In this document: positions 13,868 to 26,500 of the stretch, in pieces | Position numbering within the stretch: the first letter of the stretch is position 1 | Layout of the letters: each line of letters opens with the position of its first letter | Source: Taenia hydatigena | Lineage: Eukaryota > Platyhelminthes > Cestoda > Cyclophyllidea > Taeniidae | DNA length: 64,000 bases | NCBI GenBank assembly: GCA_036345935.2 | Contig: JADWOT020000008.1 | Coordinates: 12,335,733 to 12,399,732, forward strand | Direction: 5' to 3' | Position numbers and translations under genes: made by a program | The notes under the pieces: model-generated | The model's input: the letters and a program-made list of their open reading frames with translations, nothing else | Told to the model about the DNA's origin: nothing | Database searches by the model: none

Positions 13868-13945
13868 TTACAGAGGGGCCTGAGGCCAGTAGCAAAGGTG
13901 ACTTAAGCAGAGCTCTATGGTGGCATCATAAAAATTGAGCCGTCG
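13868..13945 (+). repeat. Dispersed repeat family, partial copy H
   Basis: It carries GGGGCCTGAGGCCAGTAGCAAAGGTGAC and later GGCATCATAAAAATTGA. The second block also ends copy D (CCCATCATAAAAATTGA, about 23477-23493). It is therefore probably a fragment of the same family's 3' part, but the match is short. Confidence 0.4.
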
Positions 13946-14139
13946 GAGACTGAAACAAAGTGTGTTTTGGAGGATACGACTAAGACAAGGACCAATGGCC
14001 GCAGAAGACTCTGATTATCCATTCCAAACTTTAACACTCCGACTTTCCTACAAAAGCCCTCTACACTAGAAAGCTCACATCATCAGCCAAATAAACGTTG
14101 TAGGTCAGAACATTAGCGAGGAAAAACAACGGCCAGGAA

Positions 14140-15770
14140 AATGAATTATGACTGCGACCTCATCCGAGCGAGACAGCGGAAGAAAAGAGCACCTCCCTTC
14201 GTTCTGCCCTCGTCTTTTGCACCCCTTCGGAGTGTGGTGGAATGCTATTTGTCATTGTGTCTCGCTGCTTTGCCGCTTGTCAGTAGTAGCAGCGGCACTG
14301 ACAGCCGAAGCAGGAGAGGAAACAGTAGGAGCGGAAGGAGACTAGACGGCAGTGCTGTTGGAGGGAGAGGAGGAGAAGTAGAGGACGCCATGCTCCTTTG
14401 AGGATAGTCGGTGCGTGCGAGGAGCGTTCCGTGTGAGGAGTTGCGTGAGGTGGCGGTCTAGATCAGAGCCCTCTCCTTCTCCTCCCAACCCTACTGCTGG
14501 TGGTTCTGTCACCGCGTGCGTGCGCGTGTATCTCTGTTGAATCACTCTCTGTTAATACGTTCCATTCCCCTTCCTCCTCTGCCTGCTATTTAAAAATCGA
14601 GTTACTTTTTTACCTTCTTTAAGAATGCGAGGCTTTTGAAGTATGCGAATTCTAGTCTCCCTCCCTACCAAAATTCTTTTCTCATTCCGCCCAATTCGTT
14701 CACTCGCTACCTTGTCCACTGGTTTAAATTGGACCTTGGCCTAATCTAAGCGGGAGAAGACGCTAACAAAGCCGTCGCCAGATGTGTCCAATAGCTTCAT
14801 GAATTATTTTGAGTTAACCAAATCATGTCATCGCCGTTGTAGATTCTAGATCAAGATTGGCGTCGTATTCACAGAATTGCTTTGCTAATTGGATTTTTGT
14901 GTAATTCAGTTAATTAAAACATGCTAAACACGTCCAAGCTTGGGTTTTTACTGCCACAAAAAATAACGTCCAGGACATTAACGTAGTCTTGTCGGGCGAT
15001 TAGTTTTGGTACGCTTTCATCCCTTTTAAAGTATGTTATGATTCGGAACACTCTCAGCGACGAACTAAAATTAACATCCCTCGTCATGATTTTCTGTAAA
15101 AGTTAGAACACTTAATAGATGTTCAGGGCAAAAATACACAACTAATTGAGAAAGATAGTTTAGTAATATAGCACTTGATGCAGCACAATTTTTAAAGTTG
15201 TCCTGGGAAAAGGCAATTTTTCAATTCCAGAAAAGGATTAAACACCTGAAATTTAGTTTTAAAATGCAAATGGCTCAATTGTGCGCTTTTAAATCGTCCG
15301 TCTCAGCAAAGGAATGCGGTGAAAAAATGCTCAGTAGTGCACAAACAGAAAGGGCGGGATAGAGCACGAGAGAACGGGGGCTTTTTGAGTCTGGTTGAAA
15401 AATTTTGCTCCCGCCTAGGAGGGATTCTGGTGCTCATCGGAAAGTCACCAACCCCTTTCCCCGTCTCTAGCCTTTTCCCCTCTACTCCCTCCCCTACCCG
15501 CCCCCACCCCTTGCCTCCTCCTCCTCCTCCTCCTCCACCTCCTCCTCCTCTTCCTCCTCCACCTCCTATGCCGCCGAGGATTTATTTGCCAGAGTAGGTA
15601 GGGATAAAAGGGAGGCTTTGGTGGGAGCAAAGAGACCAGCTGACTCAATGCCGACAGTGCCCTTGCTTGTGTACGCGTGCGGGTGAGTGCGTCCGAGGGA
15701 GGCAGAAGGGAAATTTATGTTAGAAGGCAAAGCGTTTCCGGCAGGGCAGAGTACAAAAAGGGAAGACAAA
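14140..15770. other. Two GC-rich islands with a polypyrimidine tract
   Basis: The islands at about 14150-14545 and 15330-15770 flank AT-rich DNA. The second holds a long C/T-only-like tract (about 15448-15568, CCT repeats 15513-15568), which produces a proline-rich frame on + and an arginine-rich one on -, both artefacts of composition. At 15683 there is a donor-like GGGTGAGTGCGT, the same 12-mer as at 1858. Possible promoters or non-coding first exons; unproven. Confidence 0.35.
15513..15568 (+). repeat. CCT-rich polypyrimidine tract
   Basis: (CCT)n with minor interruptions inside a longer pyrimidine-rich stretch; could adopt triplex structure. Confidence 0.9.
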
Positions 15771-18360
15771 AGTTACCTGAGACTGTACACCCCATAAGGT
15801 AGTTGTGCTCACAGCTCTGGTGTGTGATTTTTGCGCAAAAAATAGTTTTCTTTTTGAAAAAGCAAAATACAAAAGTGTCTGCTCTGAGCACAAATGTGAA
15901 CTTTAAGGCTGTAATTGTTGCATCTTTATTATGCACGGAAGGTGGAATGATTATCCCAAAAATAGCATGATTTCCTCACAGGGACACCTAAACTCTATTT
16001 AGCCAATTAAACAAAAATCTACTATCAATTTACGCATTTAAAAGAGGGTGGATGAGAAGTAGAAAGCGTAAACCAATGTCTCTAGCAATCTCAGCCAATC
16101 ATTTTGCTCCATCAAGGTCGATTGAGCCCTGGAAAAGTCCGCAACTGTGTTATAGAGCAATTTGAAAAGTCATACTCATTTCTGCTCCTTTTATAGGCTG
16201 CTCGTTTCTTTTTCAGTAAAGAAAGCATTATCGCTAATCATAGTGTAGTGAAGAGGAGTAAGGCGGGATGGAGCTTCTTCAGTTACGGAGTTTGCATTTC
16301 TGTACTTTTACCATTTCCAGTGCCAACAAAGTCCACGCGCATTCAGTCACCCTAAAACCACGTCTTGCTGACGAAAAATGCGCCATTATTTGCAACAATT
16401 TTACAGTTTCGGTTGTGCTATGAGCCGCGCTTAGCCAAATTACAATCTCATTTCTCTTCCTGCCATGCAGCTTGTCGATGCAAAGATGTAAAAATGCACC
16501 TTTGCACGTCCTTCAAGACCTTGCATAAAAAACTTTGTTTCTGTCTCAACGTCTCAACATCACTCACTGTCACTTCTCCCTGACTAATAACATAATCGAT
16601 AGCAAGGCTAGATAATTTCGGTATAGTAACCCATTTCCAAATTCACTCAGTTCGGTGATTCCGCCCTTGTCTAAAACCGTTACCTTTGCCCCTCTCTTAA
16701 AGATAAGAAAAAGAAGGACATTATCGTTTCAACCTTTTATTTTTACCACAAAATTTCAGGCTTTCTAAGAAGCAACTCTTGTAGATAAACACTGTAACTT
16801 CGGGGAAATTTTGCAACAGAAAGGCGGACATTTGCACTGCTTAAGCTAAGAGAGGATCAATGGCAGGTGAGTCTGCGGCAAAACTCGCATGTGGCTATTC
16901 AAGGTCTAGATCGGAAGCGGCTAATCATGTTCGGATTTACGAGAGTCTAAGCATTATTATTATTATTATTATTATTATCAGGCCAAAACACCAGAGCGGC
17001 TGGGAGGCGGGAGGGCAGAAGAATTCGGACATGACTCATCCCCTAAGTACTCAGGAGCAATCCTGCATCGCCTACTTTTTCTCCAGTGAGATTTCGGTCC
17101 GAATGTGGAATGTTCGTAAATAAATACCTTGCGTTTTCCGCTGCCCTGGCTGATAATATCTTCCCTCTCCCTCTGTCCATTAGTTCCGCCTCGCCAGAAA
17201 TTGTTTTAGGCCGGGCAGGCTTAAATTTGTGAATTGCCGCCACCACTACAAATGCTTTGAATCACGCGCTTTGATTTGCTACCAACACTTTTCGAAGCCA
17301 TTCCCGCACGAAAACGCTGGCTCATGTAAGCTAATAAGAATAGGGCCACTAAAACGTCTCAGTGAATTTTACCTTGATTGTAAATAAAACGTGTAGGAGA
17401 TTTAAGGCCAATTCAAGTTGATGGATAACTACGAGCTGGAAGCAGTTGAGAGGATAGAATGCTAGATCTGAATGAGTTTCATAGCACGAATTAGGTTGTA
17501 ATAGATAGCTGTCTAGCTGGTATACTTGGCTACTAGGGCTTTGAGGTCTCTACGGTTTCTGTCGGCATGTTGGTGCCGGCGGCCCGTAAAAAGTCAGCAA
17601 CTCTTCCGTACATACCAAACAAAGTGCATTCTAGAAAGTCAGAATGCGAGTTTAGCAAAACAATGCTGCCTTTTCTATCCATTCAGCTTATTTCAGCAAA
17701 TCGCTGTGGCTTTATCTCCGCATTAGGACCATTTCCCTGTCGTTCAAAATTACTAGAAGCCAGATACCCTACAATCAATGGTGTAATTTACCAAGGAGTG
17801 ATGGGTTGATTCTAATCCCTGTAGTTTTTCCTTTCTACATCCGAGTGACCTAAATCATAACCACCGAAAATGCGTCAGGAAACAAGCAACAAAGTCAGGC
17901 CTATTGCAGTCAGATCAAGGACAAAAAGAAGCTTCATGCCGCTTACGTCTTTTCTTTTTCCATTCCATTCAGCATAGCGAGCGCAATTAAATTTATTATC
18001 AAACTAACCGACTGACCAACCGACCAACCGGTTGTCGAAAAAGTTCGTCCTTATGATTAAGATTCACCTTATTGGGAAAAATTCCGGGTAAACTCCGACT
18101 CGCCGCCCTCCTGCTTCACCAGATTCCCATGCGAATTTCCAACATGATCTCGTTAAATAAATCCCTCCAAGAGTTGTAATCTACAGGAAAGTGATTGTTT
18201 TGTGGCTACGGTTGGAGTTAGCCATGATGCAGTCGCTGAGGCACTGACGTTTTCCGGTTGATGGTTAGGAAAATTCTCCTATTTTAAGACGTGTAGGACT
18301 TGCAAGCTCAGCCTTGTGAAGGTGGAGCAACGCGTAACTTATTTGTTTAAACCTCAAATA
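15771..18360. other. No gene seen; ATT microsatellite
   Basis: Apart from an (ATT)n run at 16953-16978 and a small ACCGACYG-type tandem at about 18006-18034, I see only unique non-coding DNA and short open frames without family resemblance. Confidence 0.4.
16953..16978 (+). repeat. ATT trinucleotide microsatellite
   Basis: Perfect (ATT)n run of 26 bp in non-coding DNA. Confidence 0.95.
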
Positions 18361-18530
18361 TTGTAATGGGTTGCTTGGGCACTCCGTCATTGTACCTTCG
18401 CGGGCTAGGCTAGCATTTGAGCCATGCCAGTAACCCCAAGCCCTTCTAACATCAACAACACACTTTCTGTTCGGGTATTACGTCTTCTTTTGTCTGCAGG
18501 TAAGTCTTGGAGCTCTACAATTGTGCTTGC
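18361..18530 (+). repeat. Dispersed repeat family, copy B
   Basis: It contains GAGCCATGCCAGTAACCCCAAG, CCCTTCTAACATCAACAACAC, TTTCTGTTCGGGTATTACG and CTTTTGTCTGCAGGTAAGTCTTGG. These line up in order with the family blocks seen in copies A, E and F. The 5' part (GGGTTGCTTGGGCACTC) is diverged. It is non-coding. Confidence 0.6.
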
Positions 18531-21500
18531 AGGTTGAAGAAGGTAGGTCCTTCTTTTAAAGGAATGCAAAATTTTTGAAATTACTGTGAAGTGTACATAA
18601 CAGTATCAACCCTCTTGTGATATTATTTTAGGCAGTCATTGCACGCGCTAAACATCCTCAACTCTATAACATTTTGCAGACAAGACTGAAATGGATCAAT
18701 TCCACTTCTAATTGGCCGCGCACTTCCAGTTCATGGGTTGCCTGTTCCAGCCTCTTCCGCATTCGCTGTTAGTCGCAGAAGGGACTGTTTGCCATAGTCT
18801 GAATGCTTCATTGTTTTGATATGGCACTGTCATTTACATTATCAAATTGACCGTATCAATCACTGTTTAATAACTATTCTATCATCATCGATAGAACAAG
18901 AAAATCCTGCGTCCATTTCACCGTTTCAAACTCAACCAATCTGGTATAAACATTTTTCATAAGCCCATAAAAAATCTGTCACACAGGTGACGGCTTTTTT
19001 CACACTGTCGCCGGGACTCAACGATTCAGTGCCTTGAATTTTTCGTTCGCTACATTTGTTGATGCCGATAGTTTCTTCACGCATCTTACAGGAATTTCAA
19101 GCACGGTATGGCATGGCCCTGCGCGATGTAAACGCGTTGCCTCCTGGTCTTTGGAAGTGGTCAAATCATTTATCTTAGGAACAATACTTTGCTTAACTAT
19201 TTCCAAACGTACCTGACAAAGCTAACACTTAAGCACAAAATGAAGCACAATGGAATGGCAAAAGGTAACCGAGACTCAGTGCTGTTTGAGTTGACTGGTT
19301 GTGCGTCATTAAGGCGTTTTTCCAAAAGAATTAATTAATTTAATTGCCTTTCTCCAACACCATCCCCGCCCTTTAAAAGGTGGTGGCTCACATGACGCCG
19401 TCTCGGAGTTTACGAGACAAAGGGAGAAACCGCCCGTCTGAATCTGTCTGGCCACCAGCCCATCACCTCCACCCAGGGGCCATGGGACGCACTCTTGCTG
19501 CTGCCAGTTTCCATTCATGTTGTTGTTTTTTCCGCTTTAAAGCGTCGGCAACTCACAGTGCCAGTCCATCCCGGGTAGTCCTGCCTAACCTTACTTTTTC
19601 TCCCGTCCTCCCTCCTCTCCCAGCACGCGTGTACTCTGCCGCTCCTGTTTGAGCATTTTTTATCCGCCCCAAAGATTAATGTCACGCGCAGCCATGGTGT
19701 GTTGAAGGCAAGTGCGGCTTTCTCCTCTTTTTCCTTTTCCCTCTCTACCGCTACCTTAGCCATCCATTCTTCTGTTACTGCCTGAATGAGAAAACGAAAG
19801 ACTGGCGTTTATTGCAGTGTCCAAAATGCCTACTTATTCTGCAAGCAATGGTGCAGCAGACGGAGCATCCTTGTTGAAATCGTTCAATTTAATTTCCATA
19901 CCGAACGATACTCTGGTTGGGGAAGAATTTAGTAGAGTGCATAGGATTTTGCTCTCCCGTCTTGCAATCTATGCGAGCAAAACTCAACAGAAAGTGAACT
20001 TCCATCTCAATTTGTCACACATACCTTGAGTCCGGTACATAATTACACAATGTTTTTCTCTTTGAAAAGACTTAACAAGTTGCGCATAACTTTTAACACA
20101 AATACATAATGAAAAATCGGATTTATCACCTATGCTACCAGCACTGAGGGTATGCAACGTCTTCGGCTTTTGGAAGCCAGTCGATCGGATCAGTTCCAAG
20201 GTGAGCGTGCTGATGAGAAGTATCAAGTTTTGTAATGCTTGTACGGACGAAATCTAATTTATCTAACATATAGTACTATTTTGATGCACAAGTTAAAAGA
20301 AGTGGCGTGCACACGAAACCAAGAGTTGGCCCAATTCCACTATGTTGCCTAAGAGATTAAAGAAATGAATAAAGAACTATGGGCTTACAAACGTCTCCAA
20401 ATTTATCGTGCGGATAATTAACTTGCCCAGCACAATAGAAGGTGTTTTGGGCTTCCTTTAGCCAGTCTAATGCATTTTTTACCTAAATACGGCATTGGTA
20501 CAACGCATGAACTACAGAGGTCATTTCTGCCCATAGCTTAGCTTCGTATTCGCGTGCAAAACTGTTAAGTTGTTTTTTCATCTTATTTAAAATGTTTTAG
20601 ACAAGTTTAACAAAAAATAAAGGTGAGTGATAGCGGCACATTTGTGAGAAAAAAACATCTAGGCTGCGGTGATCGATTAACCTCCAAGGCCGGTCCTGGC
20701 GGTTGACGTGCTGACAGTCGCGAAAGGAGTAATGCAACAAGACCAGCGGTTGTCTGTAATGCGTGACGCGCGTTTCGCAAGTAAATGCCTATCGATTGGT
20801 TGCATTTTGACATCAACCTGTCATTGGTGTTCCGATTCACAACCCAAGCTGCTGGGATTGACTCAACACAATGCAATCGGTCATGATCGACTGTCGATGT
20901 CATTAATTAATAAACTCAACTTCAAATTGACCTCGAAGAGCTAAGTGAGGCTCATCTGTTGGCCCAACTAGCGATGCACCCCGAGTGGGGGAGGAGAAAG
21001 AGCCTTGAAGGCCTGTGCATTCCGTTTGTGTTCGGTGACGGGTGTGAGTAATGCGATTTGCGGCGACGAAATGTGCGGTTGAAAGTCATTTACATGCAGA
21101 AGGTGAAAAAGCTGCAACTTTTTGTCCGCAACTGTCAGGAGGAGCTGAAATGCGGTCCGCGTCAAATGACTTTAAAGTCACCTCAAAAGACTCGAAAAAC
21201 TACCACTTCGCGAAAAGCCTACATCATTCACTTTATAGCCAAAAATGGTTTACCCATCCCGTTTGAGCTTTGTGCACGAAACCGCTTCGTATGGTTGAAA
21301 AGTACTCAAAGCTAAAATCATCAAAATTGTAAAGCATCCTCTTATCTGAAAAGGAAGCATAAATCCTTATAAAACTGTACAATATGGCAATCCTTAGGTC
21401 TGCTTTCCAGTCTAACAAAGAGATAACTTCAAATTGTGATCACAAAGGAACAATATTTTAATCGTTTATCAGTTTACATGTAACTGATTTATTTTATTTG

Positions 21501-21619
21501 CTAAAAAGTGTTACCACATGCTGTTTCTGATGAAGTTTGTTCTAGAGAGATATAAAAGGACCAGATTTTATGCACGGATGAGTTGTGTGAACTTATTGTT
21601 TGTATAATACTTTGAATAT
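18531..21619. other. No gene seen
   Basis: Unique, moderately AT-rich sequence between repeat copies B and C. Small overlapping open frames near 19.4-19.7 and 20.7-21.3 kb (up to 98 codons) have no recognisable domain or consistent splice sites. Confidence 0.4.
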
Positions 21620-21812
21620 TTGTTTAACTCTTCGCTTAGGCTTCGAGAGCACTTAAGCCTCCACCAATGGACATCCGCTAAGGCGGTTTGGCCTCCAGAC
21701 CGTGCCAGTAATCCCCTGACCCCTTGTACGTCTCATATATATGCATTTTCTGCCATAGTATTTTTATTTCTCTTGCGGTCAGGACCGCCTTGAGGCGCTA
21801 CAGTGGTGACAG
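21620..21812 (+). repeat. Dispersed repeat family, copy C
   Basis: This is one of the fuller copies. The 5' part TGTTTAACTCTTCGCTTAGG and GAGAGCACTTAAGC matches copy E; then GGTTTGGCCTCCAGACCGTGCC, AGTAATCCCC, TTGTACGTC and finally CCGCCTTGAGGCGCTACAG with GTGGTGAC. The shared 5' and 3' ends help to define an element of about 190 bp or more. Confidence 0.7.
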
Positions 21813-23199
21813 CGAAAAGCGACCCCTACCTTGACGGAGAAATACCCTGATTTCTATCGCTGAATAATAAACCTTAGCAAGGCAAAAGAAGGACATTCTG
21901 TGACTGACGGCTCCTAACAGACAGGTTGAAAGTAATATCCACCTTCAGCAACTACCTTAGCCCCATGTTATTGAAGAAAGCCACTAACAACTAAAATCGA
22001 CACTAGCCGTAAACCACTTGAATAAGTATATCACGAAACTGTCTACGTTACCTGTATAAATGTGCCGACTTAGTGAACACGCAATCCCTCCTTCGCATCT
22101 CTACTGCTTGAACAAAACAAACTCGAAATCTTATCTTCACAAAACTATTTACAACCTTGTCCCCTACCATATGACGGCTTTTAGGGCAGTGTTCGTACAG
22201 CTGACGAGGGACATGCGTGCTAGCAGACACACTTCCCTCTCCCTCCCCCACAATATGGTTCTCACACAGAACCAAACCCCAGTTCTAGTAGAATCGGTGA
22301 GATGGATCAGTGAAGTTGCAGTCAAGTATGAGACAACCGGTGCGGTTGGCACGCTAGTCTCTTTCTCATAGCCTCAATTACGTTTTGATAGCTTTATTTT
22401 TGCAGGCTCCACCAATTGTACGCCCGCTGTTGTTCGGATGATGTCAGTGGCCCATACGCCATGCTATTACTTATTTTGGCTTCAACTTCGATTCATAAGG
22501 ATTTAAAATTCCAACTGTTGATCAAGTTATATCGTCCCAACTCTCTCGACAGGCGGAATATCCACCAACCCTAGTTGCAGGAAACTCTATGTAGAATAGC
22601 AGATGGAAAATATCCTTAAATTTTCAAATTCTAACAGCTTGTCTGCCTTTCACCCTAACTCTGCAAAGTGTTAATCAAGCCAAACCGAGAGAACATGAGG
22701 ATATTTGTCCCACCTTTTAACAAAAAAACTTCTTTCCTTTCACTTCGATCGCAGTCGAAAATTAAAAGATTGGGCCGGCATCGTCTCCTCTGACTAATTT
22801 CGCTGTGTTTTATTCCTCCAGGAGAGCTTTATATTTCACGCGGTCTAACTAGGTGATGTTACTTCAGTCGATGTAGTCTGCACATAGGCAGTTTCAACTA
22901 TAAGAAAAATTAACGATGCATACAATCCACAAGGCTAAATGCTTTCTGCGCCATCCCTACATTGTTGCAGGTCTTATAGTCATTCAAATACTTTTGAAAA
23001 TTTTTAACTGTATGATTTTAGCCTTGCTAATCTTAGTGGGAGAAGTCAATTTTTTTGCTTTCTGTAGGTGTCAGTTAGGTCTTTTGCAATATGAAAGTCA
23101 AACTCAAGTTCCACAACGCTCACTCATTTTCAATATAGCGCACCGATCAAACAAAGTATTGAGAATTGAATAAAGTTTGTGACATTGTAACACTGTGGT

Positions 23200-23493
23200 T
23201 GTCTGTTTACCTCTTCGTTCTGGTCATGCAGACACTAAAGACCACGGCCACCACAATTCCACCCGGGAGCATGGACTCCGGGCCATGCCAGTAGCCGTCA
23301 CCAACCCTTCTGTACGTCGGTTGTACATATACGGCCCTCTGAGATCTCCCTAAAGAGGAGAGTAGACATAGCACTCAGGCAAAATATGTGGTAGAGGTAA
23401 AGTAGAACTTGGCGCTACTGCCATGGCCCAAAGGTCAGTCCATTCGGCAAAGAAACCGTGGGGTAGGCCCTGATTGGCCCATCATAAAAATTG
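23200..23493 (+). repeat. Dispersed repeat family, copy D (with extra tail)
   Basis: The core is CTCCGGGCCATGCCAGTAGCC, ACCAACCCTTCTGTACGTC. The expected TCTTCAGGGAGG block is missing at its usual place. A longer tail follows, with GGGGTAGGCCCTGATTGGCCC and ATCATAAAAATTGA. Similar tail words occur near 8240 (GGGTAGGCCCTAAG) and in copy H. Confidence 0.55.
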
Positions 23494-23517
23494 AAGATTA
23501 ACCAAACAATTAATGCA

Positions 23518-23590
23518 TCACACACGTTCTACTCTGGAATTAATTCGTCTTTCGCCTTCAGGGAGGGCTCAAGGCGCTGCAATATGTTAT
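23518..23590 (+). repeat. Dispersed repeat family, fragment next to copy D
   Basis: It contains TCGTCTTTCGCCTTCAGGGAGG and GGCTCAAGGCGCTGC, the 3' blocks missing from copy D. It is either the displaced end of copy D, split by an insertion, or part of a second copy in tandem. Confidence 0.5.
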
Positions 23591-26500
23591 CAATGCCGCT
23601 TGCATTAATTGAACTAACTCGTTTGAAGTTTATGGTTCTTTGATAACACCCACTCATTAAGTTGCTAACGGCAAGGAGCAACCTTTTACTCCTAACTTGT
23701 CGAAATCCATGCTTTAGAGCATTAGTTAAACTCACTACATTTGAGAGGGTGGAGAGCATGAAGCATGAAATCGTAGAGGTGACTACATAATTTCGCATTG
23801 ATGACAGGGCGAGAAATTAGTAGTAAATTGCTTTTTGGAATAAACGATACTGCGCTGCCTATTTTTTAAAAAAATATCAATAAGTGTCAGGATTCTGCAA
23901 GTGCGTTAAATAGCTCAACAGTTGCGTGATTAGATGATAAATTACTGACTACCTTAGGGGTATAAGCCTAAGTCTCTCTGCTTCACCAGCCACCTCTCTA
24001 GGCCTTTGTGTGCTACGGAACAATATTCAGTTGTCTTTTTTTCGTCATTTCGAGTTATATCTCTAATCATCATGATAGCGTTTCGTTCACATTGGTTCTG
24101 TCACCACATCCAATTAACTGCGATGTTCTGAGCCCAGCGTCGCACATCTGTGACACGCATTCTTTCTCTGATCATGAAAACTTGGCAGGTATTAGACCAT
24201 ATTATGTTTTTAGATTTAAAAGTTTGATGTTAGTCTTTTATTGACGCCTTATTTAATAAAGACCATCAATAAACTCTAGCGAAAACAATAAGTCGGTTAT
24301 AGGATGTTCGCAATCTGAATAACTACACCAACAGGAGACGGTAGATGGAATATGAGGGGCTAAGTCTCCACTACCAATCATTCACAATTAGAGAATAAAG
24401 TAAGCCTAATGAGTACAACGGTTTGTGAGGAGTCCCCACTTTACCACTCTTTAGACAGGAAAATTCGATGTTACTGAGTAACACGCAAGAGGTTATTACC
24501 ACTGCAAATATATTTCAAAAAGACAATTTGCCAAAACTGAGCCCTAGTAAAATGTGGGCGCCATCATTGTCGAAAACGCTCGCCTGTGTGGAAACCTCGA
24601 AACACCTACAGAGGTTTAGCCCTTAAGGAACTGAAAATGCGGCGTCTTTTTCGGTAGGGTAGCGGTTAAGCAATGGCTAGTGTTACACGTTGTGATTCTG
24701 ATTAACTTAGAAACTCGAAAAAGCTACTTTGCTTTGCAGTAAGCGCTCCACTTCTCATTGGAAGTGACGAGCTTACACTTAGATTTAAGTCCGGCTGTTA
24801 GCGGGCAGGAGGGGCTATGCCACATCAGAATCATTTCATTCTTTTCCGCCACTTAATTAGTTCCTAGAAAGAATGCGTTCGTCTGCGTCCAAAGGAGACA
24901 GTGCCATTTCAAAAGAAAGTTGAGTTGGCGCTGCTCCCTTGTGGACAGAACTCAGGTGGTTGCTAGGGCAATTACACCTAGTAAAGAGTACAGGGAATTT
25001 CTTACAGGTCGTACCATCCCTTGTTTTTCGGAAGGGGAAGTTGAGTGCCGAAAAAGGAGAATTTCGCCATACAGAGGAAAGTGGAGGGGTTGCTATGGTA
25101 ACTAAACGCTTTCAAATGCAGAGGCCCCTATTTATTATTATTCATCCAATCAAATTAATGAAATACTTCCTCTCCTGAAGCCTCATCAACTTAATTTCCG
25201 AGACAATGTGCTTTTCATGCAAATTTTATCAATGAAAAAGTGTTGGTTGTTTTTTAATTTTATCTCAAACGATGGACTTTAACCAGCCTAACAAAGACTG
25301 CGTTTAGAAAACGATGGAAACAAATCTACTTTGCGAGTGTTACTATCCCTCTCTTAAGAAGAGAGAGGCCGTAGCACTGGGACTGATAATGCATTGCCTT
25401 CACGCAGAAGGTCTGGGGATTGCCGCCTAGAGAAAGTACAACAGACGAGTCTAAGTGTCCGCAAAATCAAAACGGAGGAGAAAACATGAGATTAAAGTAG
25501 TATAATTAGCTTAAACCATTATCATGCTTTGAAATAGCACCTCAGTAGTACGGTAGTACGATAACACCTCAATCTAGATGCGGTATGACATTTTGACATA
25601 GATTTTCCACAATTTAACCCAATTCGTGATACAAACCTCTTTTAATTTTACATATTTCTCATTTCAAACTTTCATTTACGTTTATATTATAGCTCAATGC
25701 CAATTTTTAGAGGCAAAACGGCCATCGCAGGATGAGCACTTTGCTGATGTGCTTTAGCGCCAAGCGTCTTTCAGCTTGAACCACCTCGACGTTATTCAAA
25801 AACAAAAAAAAACATCTTATATCGGCTACCGTTTAAAATTCGACCATCCAGCTTGCAAATGGTCACCGCGAATTGATAAGACCATTTTTCATACACAAAT
25901 AAATTCAAGTGTCACGTATACGTGAAGCTGATAGCCCATGTGTCTGATATTTGTAGGCCTTGGCTTAATCAAAGAGATTTGAATAAAAAATGTTTAAACT
26001 AATGTGTCTGTAATGTCTGCGTGTTCGAATGCACCTTTTAGGCGAGAGGAGGTAAGTAAAGGCGAACCTCGTGGTGAAACTGACGGACATCATCAGCCCC
26101 TGAGGAGGAAGTCTACTCTGTTGACACGCTTAAACAGTTCTCTCGTTCCATGATTACAAGAGCTGAGGCGGAAGAGAGGAGTACTGAGCCTATTCAAAAG
26201 TGGAAAATTCTAGTAATAGAGTATGCTTGTAAATGCATGTGTCCCAAAATCAAAGATAGGACTGAAAAAAGTCACCGCTTAGCGGTCAGAATATGGTAAT
26301 CAGCCATGGACTTTAGTAATGCCATTTCACCTTATTTCAAATTAACATAGTTATTTGGTTAGCATTTAAGCATACTCGACCGGTATGATATTTTGAAAAC
26401 CTAACTTTTGCTTGATTAGACTTGTCTTTCCTGTAGGGCATACTCTCAATCGGCAAGCTGCCTTTAAGGTGGCTTAGCATAGCAGACGATTAGAGCGTTC

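Noticed and set aside
15319..15597. Proline-rich 92-codon frame
   Set aside because: It is generated by the CCT repeat tract.
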